From: Beroe forskalii
Taxonomy: Eukaryota; Ctenophora; Nuda; Beroida; Beroidae
Direction: 5' to 3'
Length of the DNA stretch: 64,000 nucleotides
Assembly (NCBI GenBank): GCA_011033025.1
Contig: WFMF01000186.1
Location: forward strand, 1-64,000
The notes beneath the pieces were generated by a model. It ran no database searches. It saw only the letters and a program-made list of their open reading frames with translations, and was not told the origin of the DNA. Shown here piece by piece: positions 22,430 through 34,539 of this stretch (the first letter of the stretch is position 1; every line of letters starts with the position of its first letter). A program made the position numbers and the translations under genes.

Positions 22430-23240
22430 AGAGAGAGCGTGTAACGGGAGAGAGTCGTTGAGTGTGTGGCCTAGAGCTTACTGTGTGGCTGAGAGCTTAC
22501 TGTGTGGCCTAGAGCTAACTGTGTGGCTGAGAGCTGGCTGTGTGGCTGAGAGCTAACTGTGTGACCTAGAGCTAACTTTGTGGCTGAGAGCTGACTGTGT
22601 GGCTGGGAGCTAACTGTGTGGCCTAGAGCTAACTGTGTGGCTGAGAGCTAACTGTGTGGCTGAGAGCTAACTGTGTGGCTGAGAGCTAACTGTGTGGCTT
22701 AGAGATAACTGTGTGGCTGGGAGCTAACTCTGTGGCTGGGAGCTAACTGTGTGGCTGAGAGCTAACTGTGTGGCTGAGAGCTAACTGTGTGGCTGAGAGC
22801 TAACTGTGCGGCTGAGAGCTAACTGTGTGGCTGCGAGCTAACTGTGTGGCTGAGAGCTAACTGTGTGGCTGAGAGCTAACTGTGTGGCTGAGAGCTAACT
22901 CTGTGACTGAGAGCTAACTGTGTGGCTGAGAGCTAACTGTGTGGCTGAGAGCTTACTGTGTGGCTGGGAGCTAACTGTGTGGCTGAGAGCTAACTGTGTG
23001 GCTGAGAGCTAACTGTGTGGCTGAGAGCTAACTGTGTAGCTGAGAGCTAACTGTGTGGCTGAGACCTAACTGTGTGGCTGAGAGCTAACTGTGTGACTGA
23101 GAGCTAACTGTGTGGCTGAGAGCTAACTGTGTGGCTGCGAGCTAACTGTGTGGCTGAGAGCTAACTGTGTGGCTGAGAGCTAACTGTGTGGCTGAGAACT
23201 GGCTGTGTGGCTGAGAGCTAACTGTGTGGCTGAGAAAGGA
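22430..23240. repeat. Minisatellite, 19-bp unit, about 42 copies
   Basis: Head-to-tail copies of ctgtgtggctgagagctaa with scattered single-base variants (gggagct, tgcgagct, cctagagct). It starts after a short GA run and stops sharply at gagaaaggaagagg. It lies upstream of TMEM223-like D in the divergent spacer before POGLUT. Confidence 0.95.
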
Positions 23241-24330
23241 AGAGGGGTCAATGCTTCTCTAATGCATGACAGAGCACATCCAGCACACATTATATACGTA
23301 TTAGGATTAGGATGTATAAAGCTCACCACACTACCATAAGATATTATAGCGTTTGGCAGTGTAGTACACACTACACAATGTACAATTTGCATGCCGTAGT
23401 GCCGTACTACTGACAGTATTACTTTATTACAACAGCCGAGCACACGTGTGCGAGTCCCTGTTTCAATGAGCTCTACTTGTAAGTGTGGTTTATACATACA
23501 CTTCACATTTTAGAGTAAGGGGACTAAAGGGCAGCCACCAATACACTCATACTTCAGAAAGTCATACTGAATTTTCTATGTAAATAATTTCATAAAAGCA
23601 CTATTCAGTAAGTGACTTAGTTTTAACTACTCTGTCTAACGTATCGTTTTTTTATCTACACTAGATAGTTTCTACAAAGTACACAGATATTAGAGCAATC
23701 ACATTACTACATTAATATCAATTTGATTGTTCATGCAAATTCGCATTGCTGAGATACAAAATGTACATGTCATACCATATACCTCGCTAAAACGCACCCC
23801 TCGCTATACAATTTCTACAGTACAACCACATGAGTGAATGTACACGTATATATCACGCCGAGTACTATACATTGAATACATTTCATTGTACTAAATCCAT
23901 CAACTTCTCTCTCCCCTCACGGGGGCTCGGCAATGTAGTGGGGAATGACGTGGAGCAATATGAGTCAAGGGATGGTTTATCTAACAAGTGTGTGAGGATA
24001 GTTATTTAGTTTCAGTGAACTTGAGGATAGTGTAGTCTGTTTTAGTAACCACCGTCAACTTTATCTCAACTACGGTTCATTATTACCTATGTAACTTTAA
24101 GCTTATTTCTGTTTTTCGTTTTTTGTCGTTTTGAAATTTCTGATACTCGTGATATGCCGGTGTCCGATGGTTTTGATAGCTTTTACTTCATAGATAATTA
24201 ATGTCGTTAAGCGTTATTAAATTGCTCATTGCATAACAAATCGACATGGATAGTGCCTGGCTCATTGTTACACAAATAATCAGCAATGTCATAACCGGGC
24301 GTTAGTTAACCCCCCTCCCACTAGGGCCTC
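23241..24330. other. Divergent intergenic region, no gene recognised
   Basis: Spacer between minus-strand TMEM223-like D (with its minisatellite) and plus-strand POGLUT. It probably holds the POGLUT promoter, but no regulatory element can be named. A pyrimidine tract ending CCCACTAG directly precedes the POGLUT start. Confidence 0.5.
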
Positions 24331-26394
24331 ATGATTCCCTACATCCCTCTCCTTCTCCTGTCAGTAACTCTAGCCACAGAAATAGCCGTGGACCTGTCTC
24401 TGGGCGCTGGCGAACCAAGTCTCTCTCTGGACGGACAACCCTCAGCCACCCGGAAACTCTGCACCGAGAAAACCAAAGTCTGGGGCCCTGGCCTCGAGCC
24501 ATCCTTCCACCTACCCGTCCGATACTTCACGATCCAAGCAGTGGACTCGGAGGGCCACAACTTCACAGTTTCTCTGGGTAACATCTTTAGAGTCGCCGTG
24601 AGGAAGGCTGGTGGCACCACCAAGGCGAGAGCTTGGTCTGACGTCATTGACCGCGAGGACGGAACGTATCTCGCCCGGTTTAGATTATTCGAGGAGTTGG
24701 ACGAGGTGACGGTGGAGGTTACGGTGAAGAATGGCGGGAATGTGGCAGGGTCACCCTATACTCTGCAAGGTCCTATTTATCATGAGGGGTGCTCGTGTAG
24801 TGAACCAGATACCAAGAAGTGGGCCGAGATGATGCAGTGTAAAAGCAACTACACTCAGGTAGGGGGGACCCCTGAGATTGGTAGAATGTTGCTATCTTAG
24901 ATGTTGCTATCTTCATCAACGTACAAAAAATTGGTTGTTAGTCCGAGTAACGAGACGGTTGATTCAGTTGAAAATCGAAATAAGTATGAGAGTATGTACA
25001 AGAGTAGTGTTAGAATATCAACAACATTACATGGTGTCACCTTGCTGACACAGCGCTTGCATATGTTTCAGATTGATCTGGATATTGATCAGTTCAGAGA
25101 CATCTACGTAGCCGATTTGGAGTCACAAGCTAATAAGAAGTTTGAGAGTCACTATCATATGGGTCACTACGTGATTAAAGACAACCGATTGTATAACAAA
25201 TTGATAGGTAAGATAAATTTCTAAACTTATATTACTATAATATCGAGATTGGAGCAGTCTCGAATTAGCTGGTACGGTTTGGATTTTTCGCCAAAAACCA
25301 AGCGACACCCTCCTATCAAAATTTTCATAAGATAATACCCACCGTTTTGCAGGCGACCACACGGGACTGAACGCTAAGTTCGAAGACATGCTGCTGTCTC
25401 TGATGGCTAAAGTCCATCTCCCCGACATAGAGTTCATGATAAACCTCAGAGACACGCCCATTGAGAAGAGCAAAGTGAACCCCATGCCGCTCTTCTCCTT
25501 TGGGGGCTCCAGAGAAACAGCGGACATCGTCTTCCCCTCCTACGAACTGACGGACTCCATCCTGCGCTCCATGAACAACGCTGAGAGGGATCTGCAGGAG
25601 CTCCAGGGCAAGGTGGGAGGTGACTGGAAGGATAAGATACCCATTGGGTTCTGGAGGGGCAGAGACTCCAGAGAACAGAGACTGGACCTGTGCAGGCTCT
25701 CCAAGACCTACCCAGAGAAGATAGACGCCAAGCTTACCGAGGCCATGTTCTTCAAACACGTGCCTTCTGTGTATGGGGATGTGGTACCAAGGATACCATT
25801 CAAGGAGTTCTTTGAGTACAAGTATCAGATATCAGTGGATGGCATGGTGGCAGCTTACAGGGTCCCTTTCTTGTTAGCAGCTCCAACAGTCCTTTTCAAA
25901 CAGGTAATTGCCAATTAGCCAGTATAGTATTGCTTCGTTGATAATAGTATTTTCAATATTTCTCACTGCTCCCTCCGACGGGTTACACCACAATTTGAAT
26001 TTCAAATTCCATCCAAAAACTAAACTTCATAACTCAAACCGACTCAAAACTCCTCAAATTCCAGGACTCCTTTTTCTACGAGCACTTCTACGCTGACGTA
26101 GAGCCCTGGGTGCACTACATCCCCTTCAACCACAACCTCAACAACCTGATCCAGCGTCTCAACTGGGCAGCTGACAACGACCACTTAGCTCACATCATCT
26201 CCCAGAACGCCCGGCACTTCGTCAAGACGGAGCTGGAACCGGCTGATGTGTACTGCTACGTGTTCAGGTTGCTGAACAGGTACGCGGAGAAGCAGAAGGG
26301 AGGAGTGGAGGTGAGGGAGGGCATGAAGGAGCTGAGTACTAAGAGGGTGTGTGGGAAGTGCCCCTACAACCTCACCAACAAACGAGAACTTTGA
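24331..26394 (+). CDS. POGLUT2: Protein O-glucosyltransferase 2/3 (KDELC1/2-type), ER lumen
   Basis: Four exons, plus strand: 24331-24858, 25072-25207, 25353-25903 and 26065-26394, giving 514 residues (human POGLUT2 502, POGLUT3 507). Phases 0, 1 and 0 close at the three introns. Residues 1-16 are a signal peptide (MIPYIPLLLLSVTLAT). The first exon holds the filamin-like domain (KVWGPGLEPSFHLPVRYF, YTLQGPIYHEGCSC). Exon 3 carries the CAP10 glycosyltransferase core (PIGFWRGRDSREQRL, FFKHVPSVYG, YKYQISVDGMVAAYR), which is strongly family-specific. Exon 4 continues with FYEHFYADVEPWVHYIPF. It ends in KREL, a KDEL-type retrieval signal. The family transfers O-glucose to EGF repeats of Notch and to fibrillins in the ER. 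Whether it corresponds to POGLUT2 or POGLUT3 cannot be decided, as the split may be vertebrate-specific. The acceptor CCCACTAG lies six bases before the ATG. Confidence 0.95.
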
Positions 26395-27339
26395 GAACAC
26401 TTTTTCGATATTTAAAGTTTTTGATCAGTGAACGTATCAGTGAATCTTGAAGTTATATAAAAAATGATGCTGAGGACTTTTCATCGGAAGTGTGGTCAGA
26501 TATTCGACTAAATTCAGACTTTGCATCTCTGGGATCGATACAATCTTCCCGATATTTGTTATTTATTATGCTTTAAACTTTTGAATCAATCATCGTAGTT
26601 TAATTTCGATACAGGTCGGGTATAATTACTTAATAACTTAAAAAGATAGAATAAAAAATGTTATAATAGCAGCCGTTAGGTTTAGAATTCATCATTAAAA
26701 AAGCAAACTGCAACTCGTATAAATTAATCATTCATCAACATTTTTCTTTCAATAAAAAATCGTCCCTTACATCAAACGGTTCAGCAACTACATCTCTGAT
26801 TCCTCCAAAAAAAACGTGCTCTAACTGATGGAATCTCCAATCCGTCTTCTAGGACCATCTGAATCCATCTCACCTCTCTACCAGAACTTATCCCGACTCA
26901 GTGAACGTGAGATAACTAGAATCCCACTATTCGACTATTCCCCACTGATGCTCCCACGATAGATATTCATCCATCCATCCTCACATCCACATCCATCTCA
27001 AATCCACCAACTCCCTAGGAAGTGAGAGAGAGAATTCAATTAAAAAAGTAATCACAGTGTCGTCTTCAAACATCTCTGATTCTAAAACCTTCTCCCTTTC
27101 TCTACCAAGTCTCTAATCCGTCTTCGAGGGAGAAAATCCAAGTAACTTGAATCCCCCACTAGAACCCCCATTCTGCTCCCCCACAATAATCTCCAATCCA
27201 TCCTCCGAAACATCCACATCCATCTCACCTCTCTCTACCAGCTCCCTGTTTTTAGGCTTTTCCCAAAAATTCTAATCCATCCACTAGAATATTCTGCTCA
27301 AGAGTTTAGGGAGGTCCATCATGGATATCCCATCCCCAT
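26395..27339. repeat. POGLUT 3' flank, then degenerate tandem copies of SRR1-like 3' exon sequence
   Basis: 26395-26810 is AT-rich with AATAAA-type signals for the plus-strand gene (for example near 26751). From about 26820 to 27330 the modules catccacatccatctcacc, taccagctccctg, cactagaaccccc and cccacgataat recur two to three times, each time matching the translated end of the SRR1-like final exon (27340-27610). aactccctaggaagtgag with aatcacagtgtcgtcttcaaac at 27009-27071 parallels gatcactaggaagtgag with atcacagtgtcattaaac at 27560-27605. I infer two or three decayed tandem duplications of that exon end. Confidence 0.65.
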
Positions 27340-29544
27340 TTAGTTAACTAACAATCCATCCTCTGAGGCAGCAAATCTACCTCTTACCAGCTCCCTGTGT
27401 AGAGAGAAGAGAGAGATTCTAGAATGGTAATCCTGATCTAGAACTCCACTAGAACCCCCCACCTGTCCCCAGATTTCCCCACGATAATCAAGAATCCCCC
27501 GCTCCCCCACGACTGTCCTCTCTGAAACATCCACATCCATCTCTCCTCTCTCAACCAGATCACTAGGAAGTGAGAAGAGAGTGGTTATCACAGTGTCATT
27601 AAACACGTTAGGGTAGCTCGTGAAGGGCGGAAGTGGAACTTCTGAGGAATGCTGCGCGGCGTGGTAGACGTGGGGAACCTGACGGGGGTTTCAGTCAAGT
27701 TTTAATTTAGGTTTTTTAGGTGGTGATATCCCAATAATTATTAAGGCTGCTGAACATGCGAAGCAAATATTGCTTTCACATTGGATTATTGGAACTGGTA
27801 TTAGCACTTCCGAAATGTGCTTTTACAGAATCAGCCATTTTATCGACCGTCAACTTACGAATGTTATTAAACTTGTAATTTGATCGTTTCAAGACTTGGC
27901 CGCTTTATACTTTCATATTGATAAACGTGCAGCTGCTTAGCAAATGAGCGGTTAAAAATAAGAAATTTGATATTTATAATTTGCATTTATCGTAACTCAC
28001 TCAAATTATGAATTGCTCAGATTTGCAGCGTTTCTGCAAAATATAAACACCAGCTTCTTACACTCCTTGTTCAGCTTTAGACATAATGGACAAAACGGGC
28101 TCCCGGATCGAAAAAGATTTAAAAATGGAACACCCAATGAGTTTCCGAGCCAAAAACAGACTAATAGCCCCACTAACCTGTTTCTCGAGAATTTTATCCG
28201 AACTTGTGAGACGATAGGACTGGAAGGAGTTTCCGAGCACAGTACAGCGGTTTAACTGATCCCAGTTACTCCTTAACACGTTGTCATACATCCGCTTACT
28301 GAAAACACCGCTTAATTATTAGTGTAGATTTGTATTCCGGTGCAATGTATGGAATCATGTATTATTAATTGTAGAGTGTAAGACTGTGAGGTACTGTGCA
28401 ATGTACCGATTAGAAAAGATTGCGTACCTACAGTGAATATTCCGTGATTATTAACAGATTCGCTGTGTGCCTTTTTGGTAATAATGTTGCAATATATACG
28501 CCTGCTTATTGTGATAGATGTGAGTATAATCAGGCAAACACTAGACCCACACACAGAAATCAATGACGTCACAACAACTTAATTCATAATTACAAGCCTA
28601 ACAATGACGTCATAATGCCTATTTTCGTGCAACTGCAAGAAATTAGAAATGTATTGATATTATACAACAAGAAGCGTAGGTATCCCAGGTATTGCAACAT
28701 TATTCCGAGGTTTGTTATTATTATAAGAGGTTTGTACACAAACAAAATGCATTTAGAAATGTCAATGTCATTCTAAGATGAAACAGGGGGAAGGAAGCAG
28801 TAAACCTACTGTGTATCATGTAGAAGAGCGTATTACACTTCACCCGTCTCTTACACAGGTCGTTCTCAGGAAGAAGCTCCATGTACTGCGAGACCAGAGC
28901 CCTTTCTGGGGCAGTCAGTACTGGGTCGAACAGGTGCACACTGCAGGGGTATTCAAGTCTTTGTGAAAGTGAATTAAAACTAGACAACCGTCGCATTTAG
29001 ACAAATTTGCACGCAAAATTAACTTCCAAAGAACAGGACAAACTCATACCCAGCAATCATAAAAATGGAATCCCAAAAAGTTAATAAAAACCCAAGCATA
29101 CCTCCTCACTTCTGGGCACATCTTCATGACTGCGACCAGGGTTGCAAACTGGTAGAGAGCCAGTTTACAAGTAGATAACCGCCCTATCCCGTAACACACT
29201 ATCTCTGTTATGTCATGTTCTGATACTACCGACTTGATCTTATCACAGAACTCTTTATCTGAAAACATATTATAAGTTTATAAACCGTTCCATAATCAAA
29301 ACGCCCGAGAGCAAACAAATATTTCAAGATAGTTGTAAAATAGGAAAGAAGACTGCTAGATATCCACTTTTGAAATGGAACAATGCAACTCACCTTGAAC
29401 AGACACCTTCTCAGACATTTCATTGACATTGCAGGTCCTCATATCAATGCAGGCTGTGGCATCTATTCCATGACTGGCCTTGGGCGGTTTTGTGTTCCGA
29501 CGTTTTCTGGATCTTGAAACTAAGGTAAACCCATCTGACTCCAT
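27340..29544 (-). CDS. SRRD: SRR1-like protein
   Basis: Five exons, minus strand: 29394-29544, 29102-29258, 28806-28940, 28178-28298 and 27340-27678, giving 300 residues with every phase matching. It starts with DGFTLVSRSRKRR, the usual SRR1 N-terminus. Exon 2 has EIVCYGIGRLSTCKLALYQF, the SRR1 signature (IVCYGIG..S.C.IA..Q). Exon 3 gives VHLFDPVLTAPE and TLFYMIH; exon 4 gives MYDNVLRSNWDQ and CTVLGNSFQSY; exon 5 gives SEVPLPPF and YPNVFNDTVI, matching the usual FNDTSIHWF end. About 75 residues then continue beyond the normal terminus, rich in Gly, Glu, Asp and Val. SRR1 proteins affect circadian function in plants, and heme-related and clock gene regulation in animals; the biochemical activity is unclear. 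A TTATAG acceptor lies one base before the ATG. Confidence 0.9.
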
Positions 29545-30325
29545 GCTATAAGGGATTGTGACTCACATAATATTACGTAATTAATTTTTGACTATTTCCA
29601 ACCCCTCCCCCTCGTAATCAAACATAATCTCAAAGCCCAATCCTCCCCCCCCCACTTGAGGAGAATGTCGCATAATACCGAGAATTTGGGGCAAACATTT
29701 CAAAGATTATGTCGAACATTGGATATTTTGAGTACGTAATGAACCACCAAAACTCCACCACTCCCTGTACAGTCAAACGTTATCATTTCATATCAGCTAG
29801 GTGTGCATAACAAAAAGGTACCTTTTGAAGTAGACAGAATTCACATTGAAGACCTAATTAGTGCCACATATTATTAAGATAAGCAGTAATTAGTTTCACA
29901 CCAAATAAAACTTAAACCAAATAATTGAATTATTATGAACAAGTAAACTAAATCTTAAACATTGAACAATTAGCAGTTCAATTATCAATAACAAATTGAC
30001 ACCATATACATTATACATCACAATTTACTAAGGAGTCTTGATTCCTGTATAATTTACTAGGTATCTAATAAGCAAAGTACTATGTACTAAAATAAATTTC
30101 ACTTTGATAATACGAGTTTGAACATTCATATTTTATGTGATTAGATGATTTGCACATACATAGTTTAGAAATAACATAAATATGGGAATTTCAAAACTAG
30201 GAATTATATAATACAGCTCCCATAGATTGCAGATAAGATCACAATATTACATAGCATGTAAATCTAATGCTGATAGTATGCTTAGAGCACATTCATTCTT
30301 AAGAAGCAATTTTTGAGGATAACTT
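29545..30325. other. Intergenic, nothing recognised
   Basis: AT-rich spacer between the SRR1-like start and the stop of the multi-pass membrane protein gene. No coding frame or repeat array was seen. Confidence 0.5.
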
Positions 30326-33300
30326 TCATATGATAATCTGCAGGATTCCACTTCGAAGAGAGTAGATCACACCACAGAGAGCCAAGTGGAAGAGGTCAAC
30401 ACGAAAGACAGGACCAATTTTGCCTGGTCAGGGAAACGATGAACATGATCGGAATGACATTATCAAGAAAAACCATTCCTAAGTGATACCAATATCAAAT
30501 TCACATTAGTACATAAGGTAGGCTAATGAAATGAAAATGTGAATTATTTATAACATAAACTACTAACCTGAAGCTCCAAATGCTGCAGAAAGAAGGAGGA
30601 ATAAGCCAGCCAAGAAATAGCTTTGATTACTATAGATAATAGCAGAGTAAATGAGTCCAATGAGGGTGGCAGGGATCAGCAGTTGGCGAGTATTTTCATA
30701 CTGGAAAAGTGTATTTAAGTCAAGTATTTAACATAATTATACATAGTACAAAAATTTCAACTTTTCAGACTATTTATCATCATGTCTATTATCTGATTGT
30801 ACTTCATTTAGCTTTTTAAACCAGTCCTATGTACAAACATCAAATCATTTTTGAATCATTTCAGCCCGGCCCTGTATAAGCCAAGTAATAAAAGTTCCAT
30901 ATGACCTCCAGTAACTGGCCCCAATTTAAATTGGCCCCCACTTAACTGGCCCTTTCCACAAAATTTTTGTTTCCCTTATTAAGGGCTGATTGAGTTAGAG
31001 CTGGTTGAATAAGGGCATTGGATAAGGTAGTTGACACATAATAAACTACATGCACTGACAGTTACCCAGATGTCATCACCTATTGAGGCAAGAGGTATTT
31101 ATCTTGTTTCAAGTGTTGTATATGAAAGATATGTGATAGATATCACATAAAGCAAGCAGTATTTTTATCACATTAAAATTCATCTTTACCTGTGTGGTGC
31201 AAACGTGCATTCCAAGGATGATGAATATATCCCAGCCAGGAGAGACTAGTGAGATCTTGATTCCTTGGTTCAGTTGGATGGAAGCATACAGAAGAAGTAC
31301 CCAGGGTATACCCACTGCACCTGCATGTACTGATAGGCTCTTGTGAAGATCTTTAACAGATTCAATTCCCATGAACCTTATTGCCCCAGCAAAGGAAGCA
31401 ATGCCAACAAGAATGAACCCATAAATAATGAACACATTCTCCTTTTTCTGAAAATAAAAATATTGTTAGAACCAAAAATGTAAGTCATGCCATGAGTTAT
31501 TTAACCATAATCACTTTTCACCTCAATAACTGAAATTGCTGTGGTCTGTATGCATTGTAAGCCACTCACTTGGTAGTGACTCACTATACTTGGTAGATTA
31601 AAAATATGCCGGTCATGTGAAATCATCAAGCAATGTCAAATGTTACACAGATGACATAACTGGCACATCTTAAATCCATTGAGTATAGGTAGTAATAGAT
31701 TGGGCACCTTGTTCCACTAAGAGCTGACTGGAACACTTTGTCCCAATCAGTGCTAACCAGGACACATTGCCCCACTTACTGCTAATGGGGACACATCGTA
31801 TTAATTGGGACACCTTAGCAACTGGGACATCTAATATGTTTGAAGTGATTGATCATTTCAGTGAAACACAAAAATTCTCAAATATGAAATCAAACCCATA
31901 CACTTTGCACCGCTATTCAACTGTCAGTTTCGAGATAATTAATTAATTACTTCTATATATACACACAATGTGTCACATACGAAAACTTAATAATTTAAAA
32001 TAACTTAATAATTTAAAATAATCTAAAATAAATAAACTGAAAACTGTGACACATCTTCTTTGTAGAACAAATACAGTCATCTTTGTAGTCAAGCCACTGT
32101 GACACATGCCCTCTAATTGTAGGGAAAAATGAGATAAGGTAACTATTATATCCAGTTCACACAAGTTCAATTGTCTAGAGACAAATACCTCGAAATAGCA
32201 CTAAATACCTCGAAACAGCACTAAAGAACCATACAATAGAAATAGAAATAGAAATAGAAATATCAATTACAGTCTAATTACAAAACATACTTAACCGTAT
32301 ATTCCAAGTAATGTCAGACCGCGAAAAGAGGCTCTTGACGAAACTCTTAACGAAACTAGAAAGCCAAAAATCTATAAGCGTAAACCTCAAAACTATAGAG
32401 GCAAAGTAAAATGTAAAGAAACCACTGATCTTAACATGAGAAGATAAAAATGAAAAGCGTGCCTAAAATTGAAAGACCAAAAAGCTAAACTTAAGTCCCC
32501 AAACCAATAAACTTGTCTGATGAAAAGAAAGCGTGCCAAGATAAGAACAGCCAGAAAAGAAAAGAGCCCAGTGAAAAAGCCTGATAGAAATTATAAAGAT
32601 AAGTTCAACTCGGTGTGATAAGTAAGTAATGAGAAGGATGTTATCATGAGTTCAGCAGATCAGAGTGTAAAGTGGTGGACGGATGATTTGAAGGATGTTC
32701 TTGTGCCCAGATCCTCAATCTTTCCTCTTCTTTCTTGTAGATGTCTTCTTTCTTGGCTTATCTGAATCGCTGCTGCTCAAATCATGCTTTGGGAATCGAA
32801 TGTTCATGATTCTGTTGACATATCTGGCGAATGACATCATTGAGTCTTTTGGAACAGTGTCATCAATCGACATGGCTCCCAGGATATCAGTGCTGACTTT
32901 ACCTCTTCTTCCAGTGCTAAGCGCTGTGGATGATAGTTGGGACAGCTAACAAGGAAGTGCTGTTCGTCCTCGATGATAGGGTCAAAGAAGGGTAGGTGGG
33001 AAAGTCCCTCTGCTGAAGGGTCAGAGCAGATTTTGCAGCATTTTCTCCAAAATGTGGACTGTGAATGGGCGCTCTCAGCCATAGTACTTGGTGACCCTGC
33101 TTTAGTCTGTGCCATATATCTCCCTGTCTCGCAGTTAAGGCTATGGTTACTGGCTCTGAGCTTAGTGAGATTTCTTCGCTTGTTGAAATCATCAATAGTG
33201 AGATAATCTTCAAATCCGAGTTCTTTTTTGACCATAGAGTAAAAGTTCAATTTACTGTAAAGGGGCATTGCAGACTCCCAGGTAGTGAGGAACTGATTTT

Positions 33301-34458
33301 GTAGTGTCTTTCTACCTTCTACTGGGTTGATGGTACTAGTCATGTTTAATGCTGTCTTGAGGTCGTTGAAGCTATTGAACCAGCTTAAAGAGAGGTTCCG
33401 CTGTTCTATAAAGGCATTTCCCGCTAGCGTTTCAGTGCCACTTGCTGAAAGAGTCTGAAGCCTTTTGACATAGTCGAGAACCTGATTGGAAACTTTAATT
33501 GCCAGGGGAAATCTACCTGTGTCACCCCAGCAAACTAAGTTGGTGGCTTTAGTGGACAGTCCAAGGGTCCATTTCAGGAATTTGAGATGGATGTTCTCGA
33601 GAGGGTCATTCGAAAGTCTTGTAATAGCTTTTCTTGGATCTGCAAGCCAGGCATGGTTCCTCGCAGTTTTGAAGAGGTTTGTGTCAAACAGCCAGATTTG
33701 GCATCCATAGGTGACAATTGGTAGGATGAGGGAGTCAAAAAGACGGAATAGTGAAGCTACTGTGAGGCATCTGGTGTCTACCATGCGCTTAAGGGAGAAG
33801 TAGGCCCTGAGACCTTTGGTTTTGAGCTCCTTTTGAGCTTTGCTGAAGCTACCACTGAGTGTGTAGATGATGCCTAGGTAACAGTATTCTTTAGCTGACT
33901 GCACTTTCAATAAGTTTGTTAAAAATAATTGATTCACAAAATATGGAAAATGACTGCAATTTCAAAACTTTATAAAGAGATAAAATATCTCTTCTTCAGG
34001 AACTCCACAAAGTGTGACACAACATTCTCAGTTTAAGTTAATTTAATATGTGTTGTGTTGTAAGTTTAAGTTGTGTTGTAAGTTTAAGTTGTGTTGTAAG
34101 TCTAATAAATAATAAAAAAATTATCTATTTATCCTGTCCCACTTACACTCTACTGGAACACATTTTTGATTGTGCCAATCTGTTACTACCTAGTGAGGCA
34201 CAACTTAGTGAGTTACTTGAAACTTTTAAAGTAATGGCTCATGCCTCACTTATAGCAAGTAACTCACATTGTATAACATTCTTAAAATTATGATTCTATG
34301 AGATAAAACTTTGGGTAATCAATAACAAGCCAATATGATGGCCGTGAGAGAAAATTTGTGAATAACTTTCAGCCTACCAAAAATATGTCATAGCAGGACA
34401 CAAGGCAAGTCAGAGAGAGCAGAACATCCGAAACAACTGTAGAGATTTGCTGAGACAT
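30326..34458 (-). CDS. Unrecognised multi-pass membrane protein (189 aa)
   Basis: Four exons, minus strand: 34378-34458, 31190-31447, 30568-30700 and 30326-30423, giving 189 residues; introns are phase 0, 0 and 1 and all close. The start MSQQISTVVSDVLLSLTCLV is short and uncharged, so there is no classic presequence. Six or seven hydrophobic stretches are visible: about 9-27, 31-50, 67-83, 96-110, 119-135, 138-156 and 165-182. Loops carry RFMGIESVKDLHKSLSVHAG and YENTRQLLIP. The small size and dense helices suggest a structural or transport-type membrane protein, but I do not recognise the family. The first intron is nearly 3 kb and contains a truncated LINE and repeat fragments. An ATATAG acceptor lies about 14 bases before the ATG. 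Confidence 0.75.
31670..31840. repeat. Degenerate GGGACA/GGACAC repeat
   Basis: Loosely repeated motif (gggacacattgccccactta, ggggacacatcg, tgggacaccttag, ctgggacatc) within the first intron of the membrane protein gene. A similar but different gggacaaatggg array lies at 39890-40210. Confidence 0.5.
31835..31938. repeat. Interspersed repeat family R1, partial copy
   Basis: Over 100 bp nearly identical to 37243-37349 (shared gtgaaacacaaaaattctca, ctttgcaccgctattcaac, ctgtcagtttcgagata). It stops at the edge of the LINE insertion. Confidence 0.85.
31940..33977 (-). mobile_element. 5'-truncated non-LTR retrotransposon (CR1/L2/Rex-like LINE)
   Basis: An intact 366-residue frame (32837-33937) resembles the region after the catalytic reverse transcriptase palm of CR1/L2-type LINEs: KEYCYLGIIYTLSGSFSKA, then LFRLFDSLILPIVTYGCQIW (the typical 'L.P...YG...W' block), and a C-terminal Cys/His block (CCKICS...HFLVSCPNYH). 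The catalytic YADD part and endonuclease are absent, as expected of 5' truncation during target-primed insertion. Its 3' end points to lower coordinates. It lies inside the first intron of the membrane protein gene on the same strand. Flanking sequence at 31835-31937 and 33965-34100 belongs to another interspersed repeat, with gagata at both junctions. Confidence 0.8.
33960..34105. repeat. Interspersed repeat family R1, second part
   Basis: Shares atctcttcttcaggaactcc, acaaagtgtgacacaac and the tandem gtgttgtaagtttaagtt module with 37347-37440, and in inverted orientation with 37915-38060. It may be the right half of a copy split by the LINE. Confidence 0.75.
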
Positions 34459-34539
34459 GATTTCATCAAACCTATATGTGAAATAATGAATTTATGAGAT
34501 TACAAGTAGTACTTAGAAATGAACAGGTAACAATGGAAC

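Noticed and set aside
22430..23240. Regular repeats suggesting a CRISPR array
   Set aside because: Units are contiguous 19-bp copies with no unique spacers, in a eukaryotic genome: a minisatellite.
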